From: Ruminococcus sp.
GTDB lineage: Bacteria; Bacillota; Clostridia; Oscillospirales; Ruminococcaceae
Assembly: GCA_017475555.1 (NCBI GenBank)
Contig: JAFVFL010000046.1
Span: 62,001 to 126,000, forward strand
Direction of reading: 5' to 3'
Length of the DNA stretch: 64,000 nt
Under the pieces are notes generated by a model. The model saw only the letters and a program-made list of their open reading frames with translations. It made no database searches and was not told where the DNA came from. Below, piece after piece: positions 17,601 through 25,463 of the stretch. Made by a program: the position numbers and the translations under genes. Positions within the stretch are counted from its first letter, which is position 1; every line of letters starts with the position of its first letter.

Positions 17601-17708
17601 ATGCAGGAAGATGTAAGAATATATATCCCCGGCACAGAAAAGCCGCCAGCCGCTTCGGACAGCACCGGCGACACCTCCGGGGTCAAGGTATGGACACCTG
17701 AAAAATGA
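17601..17708 (+). CDS. Candidate small protein, 35 residues
   Basis: An open frame of 35 codons begins with ATG directly after a very good ribosome site (GTGGAGGTGAGAGA) and stops at 17708, two bases before the convergent fur-family gene ends. The peptide is polar, Pro/Thr-rich and has no membrane segment (MQEDVRIYIPGTEKPPAASD at the start). No family recognised. The ribosome site is the main argument for it. Confidence 0.4.
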   Translation: MQEDVRIYIPGTEKPPAASDSTGDTSGVKVWTPEK

Positions 17709-17710
17709 GG

Positions 17711-18157
17711 CTATTCTTCGGCATTTGCCGAAGCTGCTTCTTTTTTTGCTTTTGCACAGTCGGAGCACATACCATAGAATACAGTCTGCGACGAGTCGAT
17801 GATGAATCCGTGGTGCTCAGCGATATGCTCACTGATGCCCGCAAGGTGGTCGCAGTCGAGATGTATAAGCCTTCCGCAGGAGAGACATTTCAGATGAAAA
17901 TGAGTGTGACACTGTTGCTCGTCCTCGATGTACTGGTAGCAAGCACCTGTCTTTCCGTCGAAGGCGTACTTACGGACAATGCCGTTTTCCACAAGTCTGT
18001 CGAGCTGGCGGTAGATAGTCGCAGTCCCGACCGGAGTTCCCTCTGCGGCGAGATATGCACTTATCTCAGAAACGTTGGTGTGCCGTGACTTGTTGGCGAT
18101 GAGGTAATCCAGCAGCTTCTCCTTTTGTTTTGTATTGTAGCCCGATTCGTGTTTCAT
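17711..18157 (-). CDS. Fur-family metal-dependent repressor
   Basis: A 148-residue Fur/Zur/PerR-type regulator. The winged helix covers about residues 8-68 (GTPVGTATIYRQLDRLVENGIV). Then follow the metal-binding stretch CHTHFHLKC and two CxxC pairs (C91-C94, C131-C134) forming the structural zinc site. The CHTHFHLKCLSCG region and the absence of obvious PerR features favour a Zur-like role, but sequence alone does not settle the metal. It has its own promoter at 18251-18279 and stands apart from neighbours. Confidence 0.88.
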   Translation of the reverse strand: MKHESGYNTKQKEKLLDYLIANKSRHTNVSEISAYLAAEGTPVGTATIYRQLDRLVENGIVRKYAFDGKTGACYQYIEDEQQCHTHFHLKCLSCGRLIHLDCDHLAGISEHIAEHHGFIIDSSQTVFYGMCSDCAKAKKEAASANAEE

Positions 18158-18250
18158 GTCAGCCTCCCGGATAGTTACATATCTTCATTTAAGCTATACT
18201 CACTTTTTTGCAAACAGCGTATGCAGTCTGCAACAGTAGTGAGCACAAAT

Positions 18251-18279
18251 ATTATACCACTTTTTCAAGCCATTGTCAA
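18251..18279 (-). promoter_or_regulatory. Promoter of the fur-family gene
   Basis: Minus strand: TTGACA at 18279-18274, 17-bp spacer, TATAAT at 18256-18251. Confidence 0.8.
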
Positions 18280-18431
18280 CTATCCTGTGAAGACGCACGG
18301 GAATTTGACCTTCGCAGAGACAGATATTCTCCGTCGTAAACTTTCGTATATGACAAAACTGTAAGATTAAAATAATGAAATTGTCAGAAAGCTGTGCTAT
18401 AATAGTATCAACACGGATAGGAGGTATCAGT

Positions 18432-19142
18432 ATGGAATTGTTAAAAGTCGAAGATCTTTGCAAGGTATACGGAAAAGGTGAAAACGAGGTACGAGCTGTG
18501 GACGGAATTTCGTTCAGCGTGCCTAAGGGGCAGATGGTCGCTGTCATCGGTGCAAGCGGTTCAGGCAAATCTACGCTCCTGCATATGATAGGTGCTGTAG
18601 ACCGCCCTACATCTGGCAGGATATTGCTCGACGGGCAGGATATTTTCCGGCAGAACAACTGTGAGCTTGCTATATTCCGCAGAAGACAGGTGGGGCTGAT
18701 ATATCAGTTCTACAACCTGATACCCGTCCTGACGGCGGAGGAAAATATCACTCTCCCGCTCCTTATGGACGGCAGAAAGCCTGACCGGGAGCACCTTGAA
18801 AAAATACTGGATATGCTCGGTATAAAGGAACGCAGAGATCATCTTCCCTCACAGCTTTCCGGCGGACAGCAGCAAAGAGTATCCATAGGCAGGGCACTGT
18901 TCACCTCACCGCAGGTCATTCTTGCAGATGAGCCGACCGGCAACCTTGACAGCAAAAACAGTGCTGAGATAATGGAGCTGCTCCGTACATCGAACAGGGA
19001 GCTGAACCAGACAATACTTATCATCACGCACGATGAAAATATCGCTCAGCAATGTGACAGGATAATCGTTCTGCATGACGGAAGGATAATCTCAGATGAA
19101 GCGAATCCTTCCACGAAGGGAGCTGACGGAAATGAAATATGA
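18432..19142 (+). CDS. ABC transporter ATPase (BceA/MacB/LolD type)
   Basis: A 236-residue ATPase with Walker A GASGSGKST (40-48), signature LSGGQQQR and Walker B VILADEPTGNLD. It belongs to the group that powers FtsX-like permeases, here the next gene, whose start overlaps its end. Start at ATG 18432 after GGAGGTATCAGT; a longer frame begins at 18375 in the leader. A TATAAT at 18398-18403 with a poor -35 suggests activator-dependent transcription, possibly by the response regulator downstream. Such modules detoxify or sense cell-wall-active peptides. Confidence 0.9.
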   Translation: MELLKVEDLCKVYGKGENEVRAVDGISFSVPKGQMVAVIGASGSGKSTLLHMIGAVDRPTSGRILLDGQDIFRQNNCELAIFRRRQVGLIYQFYNLIPVLTAEENITLPLLMDGRKPDREHLEKILDMLGIKERRDHLPSQLSGGQQQRVSIGRALFTSPQVILADEPTGNLDSKNSAEIMELLRTSNRELNQTILIITHDENIAQQCDRIIVLHDGRIISDEANPSTKGADGNEI

Positions 19143-21561
19143 GGGTCTGCTTGCTTCACGATACATCAAGGCACAGAAAAGGCAGTCATTTTTCACAGTT
19201 ATAAGCATTGCAGCCGCAATTGCCGTCATGACTATGATATTTGTGCTTTACAGCGTCTGCATGGACTGCTGCGAAACTACAGCCTACAGCTCAAAGCCAT
19301 ACCATATTGCTATCAGCAACCTCACCGAAGAGCAGGGCGAGGCATTGCAGAATGAGGATATGGTACGCACTGTCAAGCTTGAACGTATGCAGGACGGCAG
19401 TGTTACAGCGTATGTCCTGTTTGACAGCGATATCGGAGACGGAGATCATTGGCTGCAAACGACCGCAAATAAGCTTGGCTTCGGGAATACATATATTGAC
19501 AAGGCTTACGACTGGAATACTGCCCTTATGCTGCTTGATTCCATAGGTGACGGAGCTCATCTTTTCCGGCTGAGGATATTCTGTATTTTCTTCATATTCG
19601 CTGTATTTATGGCATTGGCACTGCGTCTTATCATCGACACGGCATTTGAAGTCTCCTCAAAGGAGCGTGAGCGGCATTACGGCGTTTTGCAGTCTGTTGG
19701 TGCAACTCCTGAGCAGATAGTGCGGATAATCACATCTGAGGGAATGCGGCTGTGCGTGGTCGCAGTCCCGTTCGGGCTGATCGCAGGTATCGGGCTTGCA
19801 TATCTGATGTACAATGTATTGCTTGCAGCAGGACTTTCGGATATCTTTCAGGGCATGACAAATGCAAAGCTGCATCTTCCCTTTTCAGTTGATCCGAAAA
19901 TGCTGCTCGTTGCGGCGGTTGTTGGCGTGGTGTGGGTATTTCTCTCTGCATACGGAGTGGGAATGCGTATCATCAAAAAGACGCCGATGGAAGCGATCAC
20001 AGCACGTGCAGATGAAGTGAAGAAGGTCAGGAGGCACACGCTGTCCGGAACGCTCTTCGGTATCTCCGGAAGTATCGCCTCCCGCAATGCACGGCGGCAG
20101 AAAAAACGCTTTGTCATAACTGTACTGACGCTGACGGTTTCCATTACTCTGTTTGCACTCTTTACGACTCTCGCTGATACTGTGGAAAGAAGTATCACTG
20201 CTCTTATTACAGGAGACGGGATAGGAACGGACACACCGGATTTTGTAGCGATGCTTAATGACGAATCTTACCCGGATACTTCATATGAAGCCGGAGCAAG
20301 AGAGCTTGAGGAAAGCGGTCTGTTCAGAGATATCAGTATAAACACTGTGGAATACGCCAATATCGCTGATACATCACATTTATGCTACATTGGTTACATG
20401 AACAGGAAAAGCTATGAGGAGCTGTTCGGCACAGAGCCGGCTGTCAGTTATGATGAGCTTGTCAGCTCCGGAAGCTATGTCTGCGATATATCTGTTGTTG
20501 AAGAATACAGTGAGCTTGCTCCTTTTCTGGATAGTGACAGACTGAATATCATCACAACACGGACGACTGTTCCTGTAGACAAAATAACGGAGGATATGAG
20601 CCTGCGTGATATTTATATGCTCGCTGAAACAGAAAAAACAGAGCGTGAGATAATTATTTCAGGAAAAATGAGCGAAAATAATACTGCATATTATTCGATC
20701 GGGTCCACATTGATAGGGGCATTGGAAACATATCAGGATATCTGTGATGACTGGTACGGAAACAAAGGCAGGTTTGCCTGTGCTTCATTTTCATATTACA
20801 AGGAAAACGAGTACAATCCAGAGGACTACAAAAAAGCGATAGACTGGTTCAATGAGCACGCTGATACTGTGACGGTGGATGAGGATTACTATGGATTGAA
20901 ATTGAGAACACACAGCATAATGTCAGCGGTCAGGGCAGGCGTTACGCTGCTGAATGTGCTTATCGCTATGGCGGCACTCATCAACCTGCTGAATATTATC
21001 TCCACAGGTATAGCTAACCGCCGGAGCGAGCTGGCATCGCTGCAATGTGTCGGAATGACCGACCGGCAGCTTTACCGTATGACAATGATAGAGTGTCTGC
21101 AATTTGCCGGGGCAGCGGCGATTATTTCAGCGATAATATGTGCTGTTGTGATATTCGGAACAGAAAACGCTGTCAGCCTGCTTATCGAGGATACATTCGT
21201 TGACGAGAGTGAGAAAGTAAAAAACACAATAAAGGGTCTGTTACGGTTTGACCATATCACGCCTTTTATCCGTATCGCAGCAGCCTCTCTTACGGCATTT
21301 GCGGCAGGGTGTGTGACCTCGCTTGTAATGCTGAGGATACAGGATAAGGACAGCCTTTCTGACCAGATCAGAGGCTCGGAGATGAAGCTCGATACCAAAA
21401 AATCGCATATTCTCAGAAACAGCATAATAGCCGTTCTGAGTGCAGTTGTTATCACGATAGCAGGTCTGCGCACCTATTCTGTTGTAGCATACTTGCAGGA
21501 CAGAAAAGAATACAAAAGGCTGGCTATCTCAATCTTGTGGACTCAAACGGCTTTAAGATGA
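19132..21561 (+). CDS. FtsX-like ABC permease with a foreign C-terminal anchor
   Basis: An 809-residue permease with two FtsX domains: a first membrane helix, a short outer loop, three helices, then a second set with a larger extracellular domain (about residues 360-600) and three helices. It overlaps the ATPase end and forms the membrane part of a Bce/Mac-like system. The last 60 residues (from MKLDTKKSHILRNS, at 21382) do not look like an FtsX end. They look like the N-terminal membrane anchor of the alpha/beta hydrolase that follows in another frame. See the frameshift finding. Confidence 0.85.
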   Translation: MKYEGLLASRYIKAQKRQSFFTVISIAAAIAVMTMIFVLYSVCMDCCETTAYSSKPYHIAISNLTEEQGEALQNEDMVRTVKLERMQDGSVTAYVLFDSDIGDGDHWLQTTANKLGFGNTYIDKAYDWNTALMLLDSIGDGAHLFRLRIFCIFFIFAVFMALALRLIIDTAFEVSSKERERHYGVLQSVGATPEQIVRIITSEGMRLCVVAVPFGLIAGIGLAYLMYNVLLAAGLSDIFQGMTNAKLHLPFSVDPKMLLVAAVVGVVWVFLSAYGVGMRIIKKTPMEAITARADEVKKVRRHTLSGTLFGISGSIASRNARRQKKRFVITVLTLTVSITLFALFTTLADTVERSITALITGDGIGTDTPDFVAMLNDESYPDTSYEAGARELEESGLFRDISINTVEYANIADTSHLCYIGYMNRKSYEELFGTEPAVSYDELVSSGSYVCDISVVEEYSELAPFLDSDRLNIITTRTTVPVDKITEDMSLRDIYMLAETEKTEREIIISGKMSENNTAYYSIGSTLIGALETYQDICDDWYGNKGRFACASFSYYKENEYNPEDYKKAIDWFNEHADTVTVDEDYYGLKLRTHSIMSAVRAGVTLLNVLIAMAALINLLNIISTGIANRRSELASLQCVGMTDRQLYRMTMIECLQFAGAAAIISAIICAVVIFGTENAVSLLIEDTFVDESEKVKNTIKGLLRFDHITPFIRIAAASLTAFAAGCVTSLVMLRIQDKDSLSDQIRGSEMKLDTKKSHILRNSIIAVLSAVVITIAGLRTYSVVAYLQDRKEYKRLAISILWTQTALR

Positions 21562-22514
21562 ACGTTTACTCCACGGGTGCGGAGCACGGCAAGCATACCA
21601 TTGTCGGACTGGCAGGCATGGCTGTGGAGAGCTTTCCGATTGTGACAGCGGCACTGAATGAACGGCTCGGAAAGGAAAATACGCTGGTTTATCCCGACCG
21701 TGCCGGCTATGGTTTCAGCGACGATTCCTTCAAAAGCCAGTCGCTGGAACAGGTTGTTGAAGATTACCGTACAGCACTGAAAAAAGCTGGCTTCACAGCA
21801 CCGTATGTCCTCATGGGGCATTCCTACGGCAGCTATTATGCACTTTGGTGGCAGATGCATTATCCCGATGAGGTGGAGGCGATCGTTTTTCTGGACGGCA
21901 CATGGCTTGAGAAAAATGATCTCTGGGTGTCATGGACAATCGACGAATATCCCTCGGAATCTGCCGCTTATGCAGATGCACGCAGATACTTCCTGCGTTC
22001 ATGGCTCGGGCTTGACCGGCTGTTCCCGGAAGAAGCACAGACAACGGAAGGCAGATACGGCAAAGCATTCTTTTCTGAGGAGCAGCTCGCACAATGGGAG
22101 CTGACAGATTACCCTGAATACAGTGCCGCAATGATTTCTGAATTGGCGAATGAGCGGGAAGCAGCCCGTGCGCTGCGGGAAATCCTGAAACCGACTGATA
22201 CGCCGAAGTTATATTTCTCGACAATGCCGACCTGCGAAGCGGATATCCGTGAGTATCTGGAATTCCAGAATGCAGATATCATCGCTTCCGGAAAGACCCC
22301 GAAGCTGAATCCCGAAGCTGCCGCTAAAGCAGAATGGAAGGATCTGGACTGGTATTATCAGGACATATATAAAAATGAACTTGGATACTTTGCTGACTGC
22401 GTCGGCAATTGCAAAATTGTCCCCATCGGCGGCGACCACGGTCTTTTCTTTGCACAGAAGCCCGATGAGGTGGCGAATGAGATACTTGATTTCCTTGCGG
22501 AAACGACGGAATAA
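21537..22514 (+). CDS. Alpha/beta hydrolase, N-terminus lost by frameshift
   Basis: The frame encodes 325 residues of an alpha/beta hydrolase with nucleophile elbow MGHSYGS (S96), PDRAGYGFSDD near the oxyanion region and final GGDHG with the catalytic His. Hydrolases of this group normally have an N-terminal membrane anchor followed by SNGFKMNVYSTG. Here the anchor is present but in the frame of the FtsX gene, one base off. The GTG at 21537 has no ribosome site; an ATG at 21558 overlaps the FtsX stop (ATGA) but also lacks one. Either the gene is broken by a one-base deletion near 21520, or the sequence has an error. Location in a Bce-like locus suggests a surface esterase or peptidase role. 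Confidence 0.75.
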   Translation: MDSNGFKMNVYSTGAEHGKHTIVGLAGMAVESFPIVTAALNERLGKENTLVYPDRAGYGFSDDSFKSQSLEQVVEDYRTALKKAGFTAPYVLMGHSYGSYYALWWQMHYPDEVEAIVFLDGTWLEKNDLWVSWTIDEYPSESAAYADARRYFLRSWLGLDRLFPEEAQTTEGRYGKAFFSEEQLAQWELTDYPEYSAAMISELANEREAARALREILKPTDTPKLYFSTMPTCEADIREYLEFQNADIIASGKTPKLNPEAAAKAEWKDLDWYYQDIYKNELGYFADCVGNCKIVPIGGDHGLFFAQKPDEVANEILDFLAETTE

Positions 22515-22520
22515 CACAAT

Positions 22521-22545
22521 GCGGACGGAGTATTTCCCCGTCCGC
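22521..22545 (+). terminator. Terminator after the hydrolase
   Basis: Eight-base stem GCGGACGG/CCGTCCGC (22521-22528, 22538-22545) followed by TTGCATTTTT. It abuts the next promoter. Confidence 0.7.
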
Positions 22546-22574
22546 TTGCATTTTTCTGAGATCCGTGGTATAAT
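22546..22574 (+). promoter_or_regulatory. Promoter of the two-component operon
   Basis: TTGCAT at 22546-22551, 17-bp spacer, TATAAT at 22569-22574. It begins at the base after the terminator stem, so the regulator genes can be transcribed apart from the transporter. Confidence 0.8.
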
Positions 22575-22600
22575 GATCGCATGAAAAGGGGGAAGACATA

Positions 22601-23275
22601 GTGCCAAAAGTATTGCTAATCGAAGATGACGAACAGCTTGCAGGGTTTCTTATACGTTTTCTCAGCTCTGAGGGATATTCAGCTTCATATGCGTGCGGAC
22701 AGAATGACGGACTGAGGCTGTTTGAAGAGAATAAGTACGACTGCGTTCTTCTCGATATCTCATTGAAGGACGGAAACGGCTATTCGGTCTGTGCAGCTAT
22801 TAAGTCAAAGGACGATACACCCGTTATCTTTATTACTGCCTCGGCTGACGAAGCGTGTACTGTTGCCGGATTTGAGATAGGTGCGGACGATTATATCGGC
22901 AAGCCCTTTGGTACAAGGGAGCTGCTTGCTCGTATGAAAAATGTCATGCGGAGATATCAGAGATCATCACCGATACTGAGGTGCGGGAATGTGTCGATCG
23001 ATACTGCCAAAGGTATAGTCCTGAAAAACGGCGGAGAGCTAATGATGTCAGCACTGGAATACCGCCTGCTGCTGGTCTTTTTTTCAAACAAGAACCAGCT
23101 GCTCTCCCGTGACAGGCTTGCAGAGGAGCTGTGGTCGCTGACAAAGGAATTTGTTTCCGATAATACCCTGAGCGTGTATATACGGCGTCTGCGTGAAAAA
23201 ATCGAGGACGATCCGCAGCAGCCGCATATCATCGTCACGGTCAGAGGACTTGGCTATAAGGCGGTGGACGAATGA
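22601..23275 (+). CDS. OmpR-family response regulator
   Basis: A 224-residue response regulator: receiver domain with phospho-acceptor D52 and acidic pair D9-D10, then an OmpR/PhoB winged helix (about 125-222, ending VRGLGYKAVDE). Start is GTG with AAAAGGGGGAAG upstream. It overlaps the sensor kinase start by 4 bases. By position it should control the Bce-like transporter upstream, as in BceRS-BceAB modules. Confidence 0.92.
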   Translation: MPKVLLIEDDEQLAGFLIRFLSSEGYSASYACGQNDGLRLFEENKYDCVLLDISLKDGNGYSVCAAIKSKDDTPVIFITASADEACTVAGFEIGADDYIGKPFGTRELLARMKNVMRRYQRSSPILRCGNVSIDTAKGIVLKNGGELMMSALEYRLLLVFFSNKNQLLSRDRLAEELWSLTKEFVSDNTLSVYIRRLREKIEDDPQQPHIIVTVRGLGYKAVDE

Positions 23276-24261
23276 GCGATAAAAACAGCAGGCTCCTTCA
23301 CCTGATCCTGACAGCAGCAGCGGTGACAGTATGTGCGTATTTCAGTATTGCTTCTGCGGCGGTGATGATCGGTTTTTCTGCGGTAATGTTTGTAGTATAT
23401 GAGCGTATATTCTCACTAAGGCGGAATCGGCTCATGAGGCTATGCGACGATATAGACCGCATTCTTCACAGCGATGATATTATCCATTTTGATGAATACA
23501 GGGAGGGCGAGCTGAGTGTTCTCTCTGCGGAAATACACAAGATGACGATACGCCTGCGTGAGCAGAATGCAGCACTTCTTGCGGAAAAACAGTTTGCGAA
23601 GGAGGCACTTGAGGATATTTCTCATCAGCTGCGTACTCCGCTCACATCTGTGATGATGATACTTGGTCTTATGCGTTCACCTGTGCTGACAGAAAAAAAC
23701 CGTATGGAGTATCTTCGTGACCTGTATGTACTGCTGGAGCGGATGAAATGGCTCATCGAGACAATGCTGAGCCTGTCAAGGATCGAAGCAGATGCAGTCA
23801 GATTTGCAAGGGATACTGTTTCCTGCCGGAGACTGATCGGACAAACTATAGAGACAGTATCTGTCACGGCGGAACTGAAGGGCGTGGAGGTAAGAACGGA
23901 GATCGACGGAGACCCTGAGTTTATCGGCGATTTTCATTACATCTCCGAAGCGATAGTAAATCTGCTGAAAAATGCGATAGAGCATACACCGGCGGGCGGC
24001 ACTGTCACTGTGAATGCAAGGGGCAGCAATATTTCCTCGGATATCACAATCTCTGACACAGGAGAGGGTATACCCGAAAAAGAACTGCCGCATATTTTTG
24101 AGAGATTCTACCGCTCGTCCGAGTACACTAAAAACGGATTTGGTATCGGACTTGCATTTGCAAAGAAGGTCATCTCTGCCCAGGACGGCAGTCTTAAAGC
24201 ATTCAATCGTAAGACCGGCGGAGCTGTGTTCGAGATCCGCTTCTTCAAAATGGTGATCTGA
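23272..24261 (+). CDS. Sensor histidine kinase, intramembrane-sensing type
   Basis: A 329-residue kinase. Two adjacent hydrophobic segments (about 8-45) with almost no outer loop, then a linker, an H-box (ALEDISHQLRTPLTS, H118) and an HATPase domain (NLLKNAIEHTP; DTGEGIPEKELPHIFERFYR; GFGIGLAFAKK). The short membrane input fits BceS-like intramembrane sensors that read the transporter rather than a ligand outside. Partner of the response regulator at 22601-23275. Confidence 0.92.
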   Translation: MSDKNSRLLHLILTAAAVTVCAYFSIASAAVMIGFSAVMFVVYERIFSLRRNRLMRLCDDIDRILHSDDIIHFDEYREGELSVLSAEIHKMTIRLREQNAALLAEKQFAKEALEDISHQLRTPLTSVMMILGLMRSPVLTEKNRMEYLRDLYVLLERMKWLIETMLSLSRIEADAVRFARDTVSCRRLIGQTIETVSVTAELKGVEVRTEIDGDPEFIGDFHYISEAIVNLLKNAIEHTPAGGTVTVNARGSNISSDITISDTGEGIPEKELPHIFERFYRSSEYTKNGFGIGLAFAKKVISAQDGSLKAFNRKTGGAVFEIRFFKMVI

Positions 24262-24336
24262 AATTTCCGGAGGCGGTAGCTTTTGCGTAATATGTAATAT
24301 TGAATTTCGTGAAAGTTTTGGGTTTTACGTCGATCA

Positions 24337-24365
24337 TTGACAATATCCGAGTTTTGTGATATAAT
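24337..24365 (+). promoter_or_regulatory. Promoter of the 24.5-kb membrane protein
   Basis: Consensus TTGACA (24337-24342), 17-bp spacer, TATAAT (24360-24365), with TG before the -10. Confidence 0.85.
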
Positions 24366-24486
24366 ATATTCGTTTGAAAAATGCCACGGACGTCCGCAAT
24401 GACTTATATGATCTCTTCTCAAAATCCGCCGTGCGTTTGCGGCAGATGTGAGCATATCACAAGTAAAATGTGAAAGGAACGTAAAT

Positions 24487-25173
24487 ATGAGAGATTTTTT
24501 CATCACCAACGGAGCTGTAATAGCCTCAGTTATCGCTGCCGCAGAGCTACTGCTGACCGCCGCACTTTTCGCAGCATTCGCAAAAAAACAACAGCCAGCC
24601 ATTCTCCTTGCTGCACTTATCGCACTCGGGCTTACCTTCGATGCTGCTGTAATGGCACTCGGCAGGGTGATCTCCCCGGATATCCTACCGGTGCTGAGCC
24701 GTATACGATTTGTGTCACATGGTCTGCTCGTTCCGCTGAATATCGCTGTCTGCGGCTATGCTCTCCGGTGGGAGCACACAAAGAAAATGACGGTGATATG
24801 GGTCATCACAGCGATCGTGTGTCTGCTCGGTGCTGCCAGCGGCTTTGCGAGAGTTCTTGAGCTTCGTGATTTTGCCGGTATGCTTCGCCACGTTGCAGGT
24901 GATTCTACGCCGCTCTGGGCAGATAAGATAAATCGTGTGCTCTCCTTCGGGACTGTACTCCCCCTTATCGCCGCAGGAGTTGCAGTTATCATTCGTGAAA
25001 AGAATCCGAGTATATTTCTTGCCGGTCTGTTGATGTTCGTGTTTGCAGCAGTTGGCCCTGCTACGGGAAATGCTGATCTTATCTTTCTGATAAGCATGAT
25101 CGGTGAGCTGCTTATGGCTGTATTTTTCCTTTGCTTCGCACTCACAGCATACCGCAGCAATGACGAGATATAG
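24487..25173 (+). CDS. Multi-pass membrane protein of unknown function
   Basis: A 228-residue protein with about seven hydrophobic segments. No family recognised. Start at ATG 24487 (ribosome site AAAGGAACG) rather than 24448. It is a single-gene unit with a consensus promoter and a strong terminator, so it is probably well expressed. Confidence 0.65.
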   Translation: MRDFFITNGAVIASVIAAAELLLTAALFAAFAKKQQPAILLAALIALGLTFDAAVMALGRVISPDILPVLSRIRFVSHGLLVPLNIAVCGYALRWEHTKKMTVIWVITAIVCLLGAASGFARVLELRDFAGMLRHVAGDSTPLWADKINRVLSFGTVLPLIAAGVAVIIREKNPSIFLAGLLMFVFAAVGPATGNADLIFLISMIGELLMAVFFLCFALTAYRSNDEI

Positions 25174-25254
25174 CGGTATCCGACCTGTCTGCCGGTACAG
25201 CTGAAAATCTTACATAAGATCCGAATCAGGTCTTTCGGCGGAGAAGAATATGTC

Positions 25255-25287
25255 AAAACGGCACAAGGGTGAACCTTGTGCCGTTTT
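25255..25287. terminator. Strong symmetrical terminator
   Basis: Fourteen-base perfect stem (25255-25268 with 25274-25287), AAAACGGCACAAGG/CCTTGTGCCGTTTT; works on either strand. Confidence 0.85.
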
Positions 25288-25378
25288 TCCCTGAAATTTA
25301 CAGAACATATGTGCGTGCGATTACCGGCTTGACCGGCTGATGCTGATAATATTTTTACTGGATATCCGATAATACATA

Positions 25379-25407
25379 TTGACACTATATAAAAAGAATG
25401 GTATAAT
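25379..25407 (+). promoter_or_regulatory. Promoter of the GH30 gene
   Basis: TTGACA at 25379-25384, 17-bp spacer, TATAAT at 25402-25407. Confidence 0.8.
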
Positions 25408-25463
25408 TGTTGTAATATTATGGCAGCTTAAACGAATACTGCTGCGAAACGGAGGATCATGCT

